DNA of 64,000 nt from Sphingopyxis terrae subsp. terrae NBRC 15098. GTDB lineage: Bacteria > Pseudomonadota > Alphaproteobacteria > Sphingomonadales > Sphingomonadaceae. Numbering within the stretch: position 1 is the stretch's first letter; each line of letters starts with the position of its first letter. A program made the position numbers and the translations under genes. Shown here piece after piece: positions 40,161 through 48,389 of the stretch. The notes under the pieces were generated by a model. That model searched no databases and was not told the DNA's origin. It saw only the letters and a list, made by a program, of their open reading frames with translations. The DNA is taken from NCBI RefSeq assembly GCF_001610975.1, contig NZ_CP013342.1, positions 2,985,001-3,049,000 of the forward strand. The letters run 5' to 3'.

Positions 40161-41015
40161 TTAGCGGGTGGCGCTCGCCGCCATCACCTGCCGCCCGTCG
40201 CTCGCGAAAGCCCCAAGAACGATATCGTCGCCGTCTCCGCGCAGCGCCAGATGCAATTGCTCGCCGCAGATCGCCGGAGACGTGCCGCGGAAATCGAAGC
40301 GGGTGAGGGCGTTGTCGCCGAAGTGCCGCGCCGCGAGGTCGAGAAGCAGCGTCGCGGTGAGCGGGCCGTGGACGACGAGGCCGCGATAGCCCTCTTCTTC
40401 GGTCGCATAAGGCAGGTCATAGTGGATGCGGTGGCTGTTGAAGGTCAGCGCCGAGTAGCGGAACAGCAGCGCCTCCGACGGCACAAGCATCTGGTGCGCG
40501 TCCCAGCCCCCGGGATCGAAGCGGCCCTCGCCCGGCGGCGGCGGGGCTGGTGGGGCGCCGCCGGGCGCGGGTTCGCGGAAAACGATGGTCTGCGTCTCGC
40601 GCACCGCGAGTTCGCCGTCGCCATGCGTTTCGTGCGCGACCTCGGCAAAGACGAGCGCGCCGCTGCCGCCCTGCTTTTCGGTGATCGCGGCGACGCGCGA
40701 GCTGCGCATTACCGTCTGGCCGGGGCGCAGGGGATTGAGGAATTCGACCTTGCTTGCGGCCCACATTCGGCGCGGGAGGGGGATGGGGGGCAGGAAGCTG
40801 TCGTCGCTATCCTCGCGCACGGGGTGGCCGTCGGCGCCGAGGATCGCCGTCGGTGCATCGGGGAGGCAGAGGCACCAGTGATAGGCTTGCGGAACGCTAT
40901 CGTCGGCGGGCGCGGAGCGGTCGAGCGTCGCGAGCCAGCGCTTCACCGCGCCGGCATCGACATGATCGTGGCGGATATCCTCGCGGCCGATCCAGGCGCT
41001 CCAATCCTTCATCAA
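40161..41015 (-). CDS. MaoC/FAS1-like acyl-CoA hydratase, mesaconyl-C4-CoA hydratase-like
   Basis: A 284-residue double hot-dog protein. The first half has the FAS1-like dehydratase domain (PPIPLPRRMWAASKVEFLNPL), the second half a MaoC-like stretch with SHRIHYDLPYATEEEGYRGLVVHGPL, carrying the catalytic His pair and the GLVVHGPL loop. Length and domain order fit the mesaconyl-C4-CoA (3-methylfumaryl-CoA) hydratase group, which yields citramalyl-CoA; generic acyl-CoA dehydratase is the alternative. It is the last gene of the operon, with its ATG overlapping the stop of the methylsuccinyl-CoA dehydrogenase-like gene. Starts at 41015 or 41012. Confidence 0.82.
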   Translation of the reverse strand: MMKDWSAWIGREDIRHDHVDAGAVKRWLATLDRSAPADDSVPQAYHWCLCLPDAPTAILGADGHPVREDSDDSFLPPIPLPRRMWAASKVEFLNPLRPGQTVMRSSRVAAITEKQGGSGALVFAEVAHETHGDGELAVRETQTIVFREPAPGGAPPAPPPPGEGRFDPGGWDAHQMLVPSEALLFRYSALTFNSHRIHYDLPYATEEEGYRGLVVHGPLTATLLLDLAARHFGDNALTRFDFRGTSPAICGEQLHLALRGDGDDIVLGAFASDGRQVMAASATR

Positions 41016-42607
41016 TTGCGTCCTCCGGTCAGCCCGCGCGCGATCACCTGCGCCTGTATTTCCGCCGCGCCCTCGAAGATGTTGAGGATGCGGGCATCGC
41101 AGAGCACCCGGCTGATCTCATATTCGAGCGCATAGCCATTGCCGCCGTGGATTTGCAGCGCGGCGTCGGCGTTCGCCCAGGCGGCGCGCGCGCCGAGCAG
41201 CTTTGCCATACCGGCTTCGATGTCACAGCGTTTGCCGCTATCCTTGGCGCGCGCGGCGGCGTAGCTGAGCTCGCGCGCCATCACGAAGTCGACGAGGCCC
41301 ATCGCCAGCTTGTCGGACACGCGCGGGAAATGGACGATCGCCTTGCCGAACTGCTTGCGGTTGAGGGCATAGTCGAGCCCGAGTTCGAGCGCGCGGCGCG
41401 CAACGCCGACCGCGCGCGCGGCGGTCTGGATACGCGCGCCTTCGAAGGTGCGCATGAGCTGCTTGAAGCCCTGCCCCTCCTCGCCGCCGAGCAGCGCGTC
41501 GGCGGGTGCGGTCATGGCGTCGAATTGCAATGCATATTCGCGCATCCCGCGATAACCGAGCACCTCGATCTCGCTGCCGGTCATGCCGGGGGCGGGGAAG
41601 GGATCGGCCTCGGTTCCGCGCGGCTTGGGGACGAGCAGCATCGACAGGCCGGCATAGCCTTTCGCGTCGGGCAGGGTGCGCGCGAGCAACGTCATCAGGT
41701 CCGAACGCGCGGCGTGGGTGATCCAGTTCTTGGCGCCGTCGATGACCCAATGTTCGCCCTCGCGCCGCGCCCTGGTCTGCAGTGCGCCGAGGTCCGAGCC
41801 GACGTCGGGTTCGGTGAACACCGCGGTGGGCAGGATTTCGCCGCTCGCGATCCGCGGCAGCCATTCGGCCTTCTGCGCATCGGTGCCGCCATGAACGATC
41901 AACTCGCCCGCGATCTCGGACCGGGTGCCGAGCGAACCGGTACCGATCCAGCCGCGCGATAGTTCCTCGGTGACGATGCACATGACGAGCTTGCCGAGGC
42001 CGAGGCCGCCAAATTCCTCGGGAATACAGACGCCAAAGGTGCCTAGCTCAGCCATCGCCTGAACCGTCGCATCGGGGATCAGCTCATTGGCGAGGTGCCA
42101 GCTATGCGCGTGCGGGATGATCGCGGCGTCGGTGAAGCGGCGATACTGGTCGCGGATCGCGTCGAGGTCGGCGTCGTGGAGCGTCTCGCTCGGCCATTGA
42201 TTTTCGGCTAGCGCGGCGGCGACCTCGGCGCGGGTGACGGCATGGTCGGCGTCGAGCAGGTTCGCGCAGGCGTCGGCGAGCGTTCGGGCGGCGGCGGCGA
42301 GGCCGAGGTCGGCGGGACGGAAAATCTCGTTCTGGCCCATCGGCAGGCCCCCGGTGAGCTGACCGATGCTTTCGGCGAAGGCGAGGGTAGCGATTTTTGC
42401 GTCGAGCGGGTTTGTGCCCTTGCCCGCCTCGAGCCAGTCGAGCGTCGCTTCGAGCGCCGCGACCGTGGTCGCGACCCATGCGAAGCCGTGCGCCGCGCGC
42501 TGCTCGCTGTCGATTAGTGTGGCCGCCAGCCGCTCGGCGAGCGCGGCTTGCGCCGCACCGCGATACGCCTGCGCGGCAATCAGCGCGGCGTTCAGATTAG
42601 CAAGCAT
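41012..42607 (-). CDS. mcd: Methylsuccinyl-CoA dehydrogenase-like acyl-CoA dehydrogenase
   Basis: A 531-residue flavoprotein, about 150 residues longer than ordinary acyl-CoA dehydrogenases. The N-terminal helical extension has AHGFAWVATTVAALEATLDW and GGLPMGQNEIFRPADLG, which match my memory of methylsuccinyl-CoA dehydrogenase (Mcd) of the ethylmalonyl-CoA pathway. The core has FTEPDVGSDLGALQT, a WITHAARSD stretch and IHGGNGYALEYEISRVLCD. Mcd makes mesaconyl-C1-CoA. The specificity call rests on remembered motifs; a related branched-chain dehydrogenase remains possible. ATG at 42607 preferred. Confidence 0.82.
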   Translation of the reverse strand: MLANLNAALIAAQAYRGAAQAALAERLAATLIDSEQRAAHGFAWVATTVAALEATLDWLEAGKGTNPLDAKIATLAFAESIGQLTGGLPMGQNEIFRPADLGLAAAARTLADACANLLDADHAVTRAEVAAALAENQWPSETLHDADLDAIRDQYRRFTDAAIIPHAHSWHLANELIPDATVQAMAELGTFGVCIPEEFGGLGLGKLVMCIVTEELSRGWIGTGSLGTRSEIAGELIVHGGTDAQKAEWLPRIASGEILPTAVFTEPDVGSDLGALQTRARREGEHWVIDGAKNWITHAARSDLMTLLARTLPDAKGYAGLSMLLVPKPRGTEADPFPAPGMTGSEIEVLGYRGMREYALQFDAMTAPADALLGGEEGQGFKQLMRTFEGARIQTAARAVGVARRALELGLDYALNRKQFGKAIVHFPRVSDKLAMGLVDFVMARELSYAAARAKDSGKRCDIEAGMAKLLGARAAWANADAALQIHGGNGYALEYEISRVLCDARILNIFEGAAEIQAQVIARGLTGGRN

Positions 42608-42617
42608 CACCAAAAAT

Positions 42618-42704
42618 CCGTTCGCGCTGAGCCTGTCGAAGGGCTGTTCTTCTCTTCAACGCGGCGAAGGAAGGACGGTGCTTCGACAAGCTCAGCACGA
42701 ACGG
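42618..42704. repeat. Large inverted repeat, sphingomonad-type palindromic element
   Basis: Arms of 26 bases at 42618-42643 and 42679-42704 pair with two C/T differences that would still wobble-pair in RNA. The arm reads like the intergenic element containing GCTGAGCTTGTCGAAG that I associate with sphingomonad genomes. It fills the gap between the thiolase and dehydrogenase genes of one operon, so it may stabilise the transcript or set the relative expression of the two halves. Confidence 0.8.
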
Positions 42705-42749
42705 CTTTTTGCGGAGAGGCCGCTCCAATGTTCATTGGTCGGATATCCT

Positions 42750-43964
42750 TCAAGCCGCGCGCTCGAAGATCGCGGCGATGCCTTGGCCGCCGCCGATACA
42801 CATGGTTTCAAGGCCGTAGCGGCCATTCCTGCGAACGAGTTCGCGCGTCAGATTGGCGAGGATGCGGCCGCCGGTCGCGCCGATCGGATGGCCGAGCGAG
42901 ATGCCCGAGCCGTTGACGTTGAGGATTTCGTTCCGGCTGTCGTCGTCGGACCAGCCCCAGCCCTTGAGCACCGCGAGCACCTGCGGCGCGAAGGCTTCGT
43001 TGAGTTCGACAAGGTCGATGTCGCCCCAGCCGAGGCCATTGCGCGCGAAGAGGCGTTCGACGGCCGGGACGGGGCCGATGCCCATGCGGCTGGGGTCGCA
43101 GCCCGCCGCAGCCGAGCTGTGATACCAGGCGATGGGGGTCAGCCCGAGTTCGTCGAGCTTGTCTTCGGCGACCACGAGGCACGCGGCGGCGGCGTCATTC
43201 TGTTGGCTGGCGTTGCCCGCGGTGACGACGCCGCCTTCGAGTGCGCGCAATTTGCCCAATGTTTCCATCGTCGCGTCGGCGCGGTAGCCTTCGTCGTGGG
43301 CGAAGACGACCGGGTCGCCCTTTTTCTGCGGGACCGAGACGGGGACGAGTTCGTCATCGAACAGGCCATTCGCCCAGGCGGCGGCGGCGCGCTGGTGGCT
43401 GCGCACGGCATAGGCGTCGCAGGCCTCGCGGCTGATGTCATAATCCTTGGCGAGATTTTCTGCGGTCTCGATCATCCCGGTGATGACGCCGAAGCGTTCG
43501 ACGGGCTGCGACATCAGCCGCCCGCGGGTCAGCCGGTCGTGGAGCGTGAGGTTCCCCGCCCGCACGCCCTTGCGGATATCGGTCGAATAATGCTCGACGT
43601 TCGACATCGATTCGACGCCGCCCGCGACGACGACGTCGGACATGCCGGTCTGGACCATCATTGCGGCGTTGACGACCGCCTGCAGTCCCGAGCCGCAGCG
43701 GCGGTCGAGCTGGTAGCCCGGCACGTCGAGCGGCAGCCCTGCTGCAAGCCACGACCAGTGGCCGATCGCCGGCGCTTCGCCATTGCCATAGCCCTGCGAA
43801 AAGACGACGTCATCGACGCGCGCGGGGTCGATCTTCGTGCGCTCCATGAGCGCCTTCAGAATGACCGCGCCGAGGGCGCCGGCGGTCATGGAGGACAGCG
43901 AGCCGCCGAACTTGCCGACGGCGGTGCGGATCGGGGCGACGATGGCGGCGCGGCGAAGGGTCAT
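42750..43964 (-). CDS. Acetyl-CoA acetyltransferase (thiolase)
   Basis: A 404-residue thiolase. The nucleophile is Cys90 in QLDRRCGSGLQAV, the histidine motif is SLGHPIGATGGR, and the second catalytic cysteine is in MCIGGGQG. It either cleaves 3-ketoacyl-CoA or condenses two acetyl-CoA; in this operon with dehydrogenases, an SDR and hydratase, the degradative direction is likelier. Length is normal. A short GC hairpin (44003-44022) lies just upstream, between it and the CoA-transferase gene. Confidence 0.93.
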   Translation of the reverse strand: MTLRRAAIVAPIRTAVGKFGGSLSSMTAGALGAVILKALMERTKIDPARVDDVVFSQGYGNGEAPAIGHWSWLAAGLPLDVPGYQLDRRCGSGLQAVVNAAMMVQTGMSDVVVAGGVESMSNVEHYSTDIRKGVRAGNLTLHDRLTRGRLMSQPVERFGVITGMIETAENLAKDYDISREACDAYAVRSHQRAAAAWANGLFDDELVPVSVPQKKGDPVVFAHDEGYRADATMETLGKLRALEGGVVTAGNASQQNDAAAACLVVAEDKLDELGLTPIAWYHSSAAAGCDPSRMGIGPVPAVERLFARNGLGWGDIDLVELNEAFAPQVLAVLKGWGWSDDDSRNEILNVNGSGISLGHPIGATGGRILANLTRELVRRNGRYGLETMCIGGGQGIAAIFERAA

Positions 43965-44002
43965 TTGGGGTCTCCGGTTTGTGTTCGTTCAAAATGCCAC
44001 GT

Positions 44003-44022
44003 GCCCCCGCGAAGGCGGGGGC
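44003..44022. repeat. GC-rich hairpin element
   Basis: A perfect eight-base stem (GCCCCCGC with GCGGGGGC) closes a GAAG tetraloop, flanked by GT and CCAC so that it can extend. This hairpin type recurs between genes in sphingomonad chromosomes. It lies inside the operon between the CoA-transferase and thiolase genes and is not followed by a T-run, so it is not a typical terminator. Confidence 0.7.
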
Positions 44023-44044
44023 CCACAGAGAGAAGAAGGGAAGG

Positions 44045-45241
44045 CTAGGCGACACCGACGATACCGGCATCAATCAGGCGGGCGATTTCGCCCGAGGAGA
44101 GCGAAAGGCGCGAGGTCAGCACTTCTTCACTGTGCTGGCCGTTGAGCGGGGCAGGGCGCGGGGGTTCGCGTTCCGCCTGCGGGATGGTCGCGAAGGCGCC
44201 CGCGGCGGGGTAGGCGAAGCCGCTGGGGTTCTGCGCCGCGCCGAAGATCGGGTTGTTCGCGACGAGCGCCGGGTCCTGAACCGCATCAAGCATCGTGCGG
44301 TAGAGCGAATAGACGATCCCGCCCGCATCGAAGGCGGCGGCGAGATCGGCATGGTCGCGATTTGCGATGGCTTTCTCGAACAAGGGGTAGAGCGCATCGC
44401 GGTGGTCGAAGCGGAGGCCGTCGTCCTTGGCGAACGAGACGCCGCGCGCCGCCTCGATGCTCGCGATGGCGTCGCCGAGATTGAGCGCCGCAATCAGGTT
44501 CGCCCATTGGCGCGGCGTGACGACGACGATCATCGTCCGCTGGCCGTCGCGGGTCACGAAGTCGCGACCGAACAGGCCGTAAACCGCGTTGCCGAGCCGC
44601 GGGCGGCTTTCGCCCGAATAGAGGACTTCGGCGACACCGCCGAGGTTGGCGACGGTGCCGATCGCGACGTCCGACAGGGGTATGCGGACCTCGCCGCCTT
44701 CGCCGCTGACGCTGCGCCGCTGGATCGCGGCGAGCAGCGCAAAGGCGGCATAGGCACCGGTGAGCAGGTCCCAGGCGGGCAGGACATGGTTGACCGGCTC
44801 GGGCCCGGCGCCGGTTAGCATCGGATAGCCGACGCTGTTGTTCACCGTATAATCGAGCGCGGGCGAGCCGTCGGCCCATCCCATGACGCGGACGGTGATG
44901 AGGTCGGCGCGGCCTTCGGCGAGCGTGTCGTGCGACAGGAAGCCGCCCGCCGGAAAGTTGGTGATGAACTGGCCGGTCGCGCGGACCAGTTGCTGCAGCA
45001 ACTCGCGTCCCTCTGGCCGGGACAGATCGAGCGCCACCGACTTTTTCGCCCGGTTCAGATTTTCCCAATAGAGCGAATTATTCTCTGCGGTCACCGGCCA
45101 GCGGCGGAAATCGGGGCCGCCGCCGATCTGGTCAACGCGGATCACCTCGGCGCCGAACTGCGCGCAGTAGAGCCCGGCCGTGGGCGAGGCGACGAAGGAG
45201 GACGCCTCGATGACCGAGAGGCCGGAAAGGAGGTTATACAT
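44045..45241 (-). CDS. mct: Mesaconyl-CoA C1-C4 CoA transferase-like (family III CoA transferase)
   Basis: A 398-residue class III (CaiB/BaiF) CoA transferase. Segments GGGPDFRRWPVT, FITNFPAGGFLS, LDYTVNNSVG, VNHVLPAWDLLTG and VYGLFGRDFVT run parallel to the Chloroflexus mesaconyl-CoA C1-C4 CoA transferase (2-methylfumaryl-CoA isomerase) as I remember it, more closely than to carnitine or formyl-CoA transferases. The enzyme moves CoA within mesaconate from C1 to C4. The expected catalytic aspartate of family III is not securely located by eye. Together with the Mcd-like and hydratase-like genes this suggests a route from methylsuccinyl-CoA to citramalyl-CoA. Confidence 0.85.
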   Translation of the reverse strand: MYNLLSGLSVIEASSFVASPTAGLYCAQFGAEVIRVDQIGGGPDFRRWPVTAENNSLYWENLNRAKKSVALDLSRPEGRELLQQLVRATGQFITNFPAGGFLSHDTLAEGRADLITVRVMGWADGSPALDYTVNNSVGYPMLTGAGPEPVNHVLPAWDLLTGAYAAFALLAAIQRRSVSGEGGEVRIPLSDVAIGTVANLGGVAEVLYSGESRPRLGNAVYGLFGRDFVTRDGQRTMIVVVTPRQWANLIAALNLGDAIASIEAARGVSFAKDDGLRFDHRDALYPLFEKAIANRDHADLAAAFDAGGIVYSLYRTMLDAVQDPALVANNPIFGAAQNPSGFAYPAAGAFATIPQAEREPPRPAPLNGQHSEEVLTSRLSLSSGEIARLIDAGIVGVA

Positions 45242-45267
45242 GGCGTGTTCCGTCGTCCCCCGCTCCC

Positions 45268-45343
45268 GTCATCCCGGCGAAGGCCGGGATCTCGCCGGTG
45301 CATTCAAACGCTACGGCGAGATCCCGGCCTTCGCCGGGATGAC
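45268..45343. repeat. Perfect 30-bp inverted repeat, REP-like
   Basis: Arms at 45268-45297 and 45314-45343 are exact reverse complements with a 16-base loop. Each arm itself contains the palindrome TCCCGGCGAAGGCCGGGA, giving a possible cruciform. The motif is of a type scattered in alphaproteobacterial intergenic DNA. It lies between the acyl-CoA dehydrogenase and CoA-transferase genes in the middle of an operon. Confidence 0.88.
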
Positions 45344-45370
45344 GATAGGGTGTGAGGCGGCGCTCCACCC

Positions 45371-46540
45371 TCAATTCGCCGCCGCAAACTCGCGCAGCAT
45401 ATGCTTGGCGATCTGGAGCTGCAGGATCTGCGTCGTCCCTTCGTAGATGCGATAGATGCGCGCATCGCGGAAGAAACGCTCGGCGTCATATTCGGCGAGA
45501 TAGCCCGCGCCGCCATAAACCTGCACGCACGCATCGACGACGCGGCCGCACATTTCGCTGGCGAAGACCTTGAACGCCGCCGCCTTGCGCAGGACATTCT
45601 CGCCCGCGTCGGCGCGGCGGGTGACGTCCTCCATCATGCATTCGGCGCCATAGATATCGATCTCGCTCTGCGCGAGCATCTGCTGGATCAGCTGGAAATT
45701 GGCGATCGGTTCGCCGAACGCCTTGCGTTCGGTCGCATAGCGTACCGCGCTGTCGAGCGCGCGGCGGGCATAGGCGGTCGCCGCGGCGCCGACCGACATG
45801 CGGCCGTTGTCGAGGCTCATCATCGCATAGGCAAAGCCTTTGCCGAGCTCGCCGCCCAGCAGCGCTTCGCCGCCAACGCGAACATCCTCCATGATCACGT
45901 CGGCGATGTGACTGCCCGCCTGGCCCATCTTCTTGTCCGACTTGCCGATCGATACACCGGGGGCGTCCATTGGCACGACGAACGCCGAGACATGGGCGTT
46001 CTTCGGCAGATTTTCCTTGCTCGTCCGCGCCATGATCAGGCCGACCTTGGCGAAGGGCGAGTTGGTGATGTAGCGTTTGGTGCCGTTCAAGACCCAGCCA
46101 TTGTCGGTCTGCGTCGCGGTCGTCTGGAGCCCCGCCGAGTCCGATCCCGAGCCGGGTTCGGTGAGGCCGAAGCAGGCGATCTCGCCCGCCGCGACGCGCG
46201 GCAGCCATTCGGCCTTCTGCGCCTCGGTCCCGCCATTCTTCAATGCCGAGGCGAACATGCCGATGTTGATCGAGATGATCGAGCGGAACGCCGGCATCGC
46301 ATAGCTGATCGTGTGGATCGTGCGGATATACTGGCTGACGTTCATCCCCGCGCCGCCAAATTCCTCCGGGATCGTCAGTCCGAAGAGGCCCATGTCGCGC
46401 ATCTCGGACAGGATATCGTCGGGGATCGCGTCGCTCTCGATGATCTCCTTCTCGGCGGGGAGAAGGCGATCGCGGACATAGCGTTCGAGTTGTTCGATGA
46501 ACTGTTCGAAGACGTCCGCGTCCATGCCGGGATTGCTCAT
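45371..46540 (-). CDS. Acyl-CoA dehydrogenase
   Basis: A 389-residue FAD-dependent acyl-CoA dehydrogenase. Hallmarks are FGLTIPEEFGGAGMN, CFGLTEPGSGSDSAGLQT, RYITNSPFAKVGL, and the C-terminal VYGGAGYLAEYDAERFFRDARIYRIYEGTTQI with Arg-rich flavin contacts; the base should be a glutamate in YEGT. It introduces a 2,3-double bond in an acyl-CoA and passes electrons to ETF. Start at 46540 (MSNPGMDADV) has an AGGAC ribosome site and sits ten bases after the SDR gene. Second gene of the IclR-linked operon; substrate chain unknown. Confidence 0.93.
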   Translation of the reverse strand: MSNPGMDADVFEQFIEQLERYVRDRLLPAEKEIIESDAIPDDILSEMRDMGLFGLTIPEEFGGAGMNVSQYIRTIHTISYAMPAFRSIISINIGMFASALKNGGTEAQKAEWLPRVAAGEIACFGLTEPGSGSDSAGLQTTATQTDNGWVLNGTKRYITNSPFAKVGLIMARTSKENLPKNAHVSAFVVPMDAPGVSIGKSDKKMGQAGSHIADVIMEDVRVGGEALLGGELGKGFAYAMMSLDNGRMSVGAAATAYARRALDSAVRYATERKAFGEPIANFQLIQQMLAQSEIDIYGAECMMEDVTRRADAGENVLRKAAAFKVFASEMCGRVVDACVQVYGGAGYLAEYDAERFFRDARIYRIYEGTTQILQLQIAKHMLREFAAAN

Positions 46541-46550
46541 CTTAAAGTCC

Positions 46551-47468
46551 TCAGATCGGGTCGTAAGGGAAAACATGCGCCGACACCTCGTCGGCGCGCG
46601 CGAAAGCTGGGCGGAAGGCGGGGATCAACTCGTCGGCAATCGCTTCGGCGGTCCAGCCTTCGAGCTTCGCCATCGAGCGGACCGGGCGCGGCTTCGAGAA
46701 AAGCAATATCTCGTTCTTGCGCACGCTGAAGATCTGGTTGGTCACATCCTTCGACAGGTCGGACGCGAGATAGGCGACGAGCGGCGCGATCTTGTCGGGC
46801 GACATTTCCTGCAACCGCTTGACGCGCTCTTGCTCTGCCGGGGTCGTCGCCGGGATCGAACTGGTCATGCGGCTCCACGCGAAGGGCGCGATGCAGTTCG
46901 AGCGCACCCCGACGCGCGCCATGTCGAGCGCGATCGATTGCGACAGCGCGACGACGCCGAGCTTGGCGGCGGAATAATTGGCCTGGCCGATGTTACCGAT
47001 AAGCCCGCTGGTCGAGGTGAAGTGGATAAAGCTGCCCGACTGCTGCTCGCGGAAGTACGGCGTCGCGGCCTTCGAGACGTTGAAGACGCCGGTGAGGTTG
47101 ACCTCGATGACGCTCTTCCAATCCTCGTAGCTCATCTTGTGCCAGATGGTGTCGCGCAGGATGCCGGCGTTGTTCACGACGGCATCGATGCGGCCGAACT
47201 TTGCGACCGCATCCTCGATGATGCCGGCGGCTTCCTTGGGATCGGCGACATTGCCGAAATTGGCGGCAGCCTTGCCGCCCGCGGCGACAATGTCGTTCGC
47301 GGTGGTCTCCGCCGGGGCAGCGTCGCCGCCATCGCCCGCCTGCGCGACGCCGGGGTCGTTGACGATGACCGCTGCGCCTTGCGCGGCGCAGTGGAGCGCC
47401 AGTTCGCGCCCGATGCCGCGTCCCGCGCCGGTAATCGCGACCACTTTGCCGTCCAGACAACCGCTCAT
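46551..47468 (-). CDS. SDR-family 3-hydroxyacyl-CoA dehydrogenase-like
   Basis: A 305-residue short-chain dehydrogenase with NAD-binding motif TGAGRGIG, the VNNAGILRD loop, and YSAAK catalytic pair. The sequence around GILRDTIWHKMSYEDW resembles the dehydrogenase unit of multifunctional enzyme type 2 (17-beta-HSD4) used in beta-oxidation of branched acyl-CoAs. The last 60 residues extend beyond the usual SDR fold. It leads the leftward operon, divergent from iclR; the start at 47468 is preferred over 47513. Confidence 0.9.
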   Translation of the reverse strand: MSGCLDGKVVAITGAGRGIGRELALHCAAQGAAVIVNDPGVAQAGDGGDAAPAETTANDIVAAGGKAAANFGNVADPKEAAGIIEDAVAKFGRIDAVVNNAGILRDTIWHKMSYEDWKSVIEVNLTGVFNVSKAATPYFREQQSGSFIHFTSTSGLIGNIGQANYSAAKLGVVALSQSIALDMARVGVRSNCIAPFAWSRMTSSIPATTPAEQERVKRLQEMSPDKIAPLVAYLASDLSKDVTNQIFSVRKNEILLFSKPRPVRSMAKLEGWTAEAIADELIPAFRPAFARADEVSAHVFPYDPI

Positions 47469-47541
47469 GTCACTCTCCCGTCGAATCAATCGATAGCGCG
47501 ATAGGGCGGGCAATGCATCATTTCAACATTGGGAATTGTTC

Positions 47542-47557
47542 TTTCATATATATGAAA
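47542..47557. promoter_or_regulatory. Candidate IclR operator
   Basis: A perfect 16-base palindrome, TTTCATATATATGAAA, lies 14 bases before the iclR ATG and 74 bases before the first gene of the divergent operon, in an otherwise GC-rich region. Placement suits autoregulation plus control of the CoA-thioester operon. Confidence 0.6.
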
Positions 47558-47570
47558 ATATAGGAAAGCC

Positions 47571-48329
47571 ATGACCGGCCCCGTGCGTTCCGTTTCCGTG
47601 GCTTTTGCGATCCTGCGCCTGCTCGCCGACGCGGGACCGCTGACGCTGTCCGATATCGGCCGTAGCCTCGGCCTCAGTCCGTCCAGTTGCCTCAATCTTC
47701 TCAAGACGCTGGCGGGTGAAGGCGCGATCGAGCGCGCCGAGCCGGGCAAGCGGTACCGGCTGACGGCGGCCTGGCAGGCGGCTGCGCTGCTGCGCGACAA
47801 TGGCGGCGCCGCGGCGCTTGCCGAACGCGCCCGCCCCCTGATGCTTCGCTTCGCGCAGCGCAGTGAGGCGGCGGTCGGCCTGTGGGCGGCGGTGTCGCGC
47901 GAGCGGATGCAATTGCTCGCGCATGCCGAAAGCGATGCCGGAATGCGGCTGCGCCTCGCCGACGAACAGCGCCAGCCGCTCGGCGGGGGCGCGGCCGGCC
48001 GGGCGCTCGCGGCGGCGCAGGGCGTCGATGCCCCTGAACTTGCGCGTCGCTTTGCACCGGTGCGCTGGCAGGCCGCGCTCGATTTCGACACCTATGCCGC
48101 GCAGGTGCGCGAGGCGGCGGCGAAGGGCTTTGCCGTCGACGAGGGCTTCGCGCATCGCGGCGTCGTGACCGTGGCCGCAGGGCTGGCCGAGCCACGCCCC
48201 GGCTTTTGCCTGTCGGCGTCGATCGTCGCGGGGTCGCGCAGCGCGGCAGAGATCGAAGCGCTTGGGGATGCGCTGCGGCAATTGCGCGATGCGCTCGGCG
48301 CAGGCGGGGTCGCCGACGCAGGGCGATAA
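47571..48329 (+). CDS. IclR-family transcriptional regulator
   Basis: A 252-residue IclR protein: N-terminal winged helix (VAFAILRLLADAGPLTLSDIGRS then SPSSCLNLLKTLAGEGAI) and a C-terminal effector domain with GLWAAVSRERMQLLAHAES and GFAVDEGFAHRGVVTVAAG. IclR regulators usually sense a pathway acid. It is divergent from the SDR-dehydrogenase-mct-thiolase-mcd-hydratase operon and is its likely regulator. The molybdoenzyme gene starts 60 bases downstream on the same strand and may read through. Confidence 0.92.
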   Translation: MTGPVRSVSVAFAILRLLADAGPLTLSDIGRSLGLSPSSCLNLLKTLAGEGAIERAEPGKRYRLTAAWQAAALLRDNGGAAALAERARPLMLRFAQRSEAAVGLWAAVSRERMQLLAHAESDAGMRLRLADEQRQPLGGGAAGRALAAAQGVDAPELARRFAPVRWQAALDFDTYAAQVREAAAKGFAVDEGFAHRGVVTVAAGLAEPRPGFCLSASIVAGSRSAAEIEALGDALRQLRDALGAGGVADAGR

Positions 48330-48389
48330 GCTCTGGAGTTCATGCAATGGCGGGACCATAGTGGGCGTCCAATCGCTCGGGATACGACC

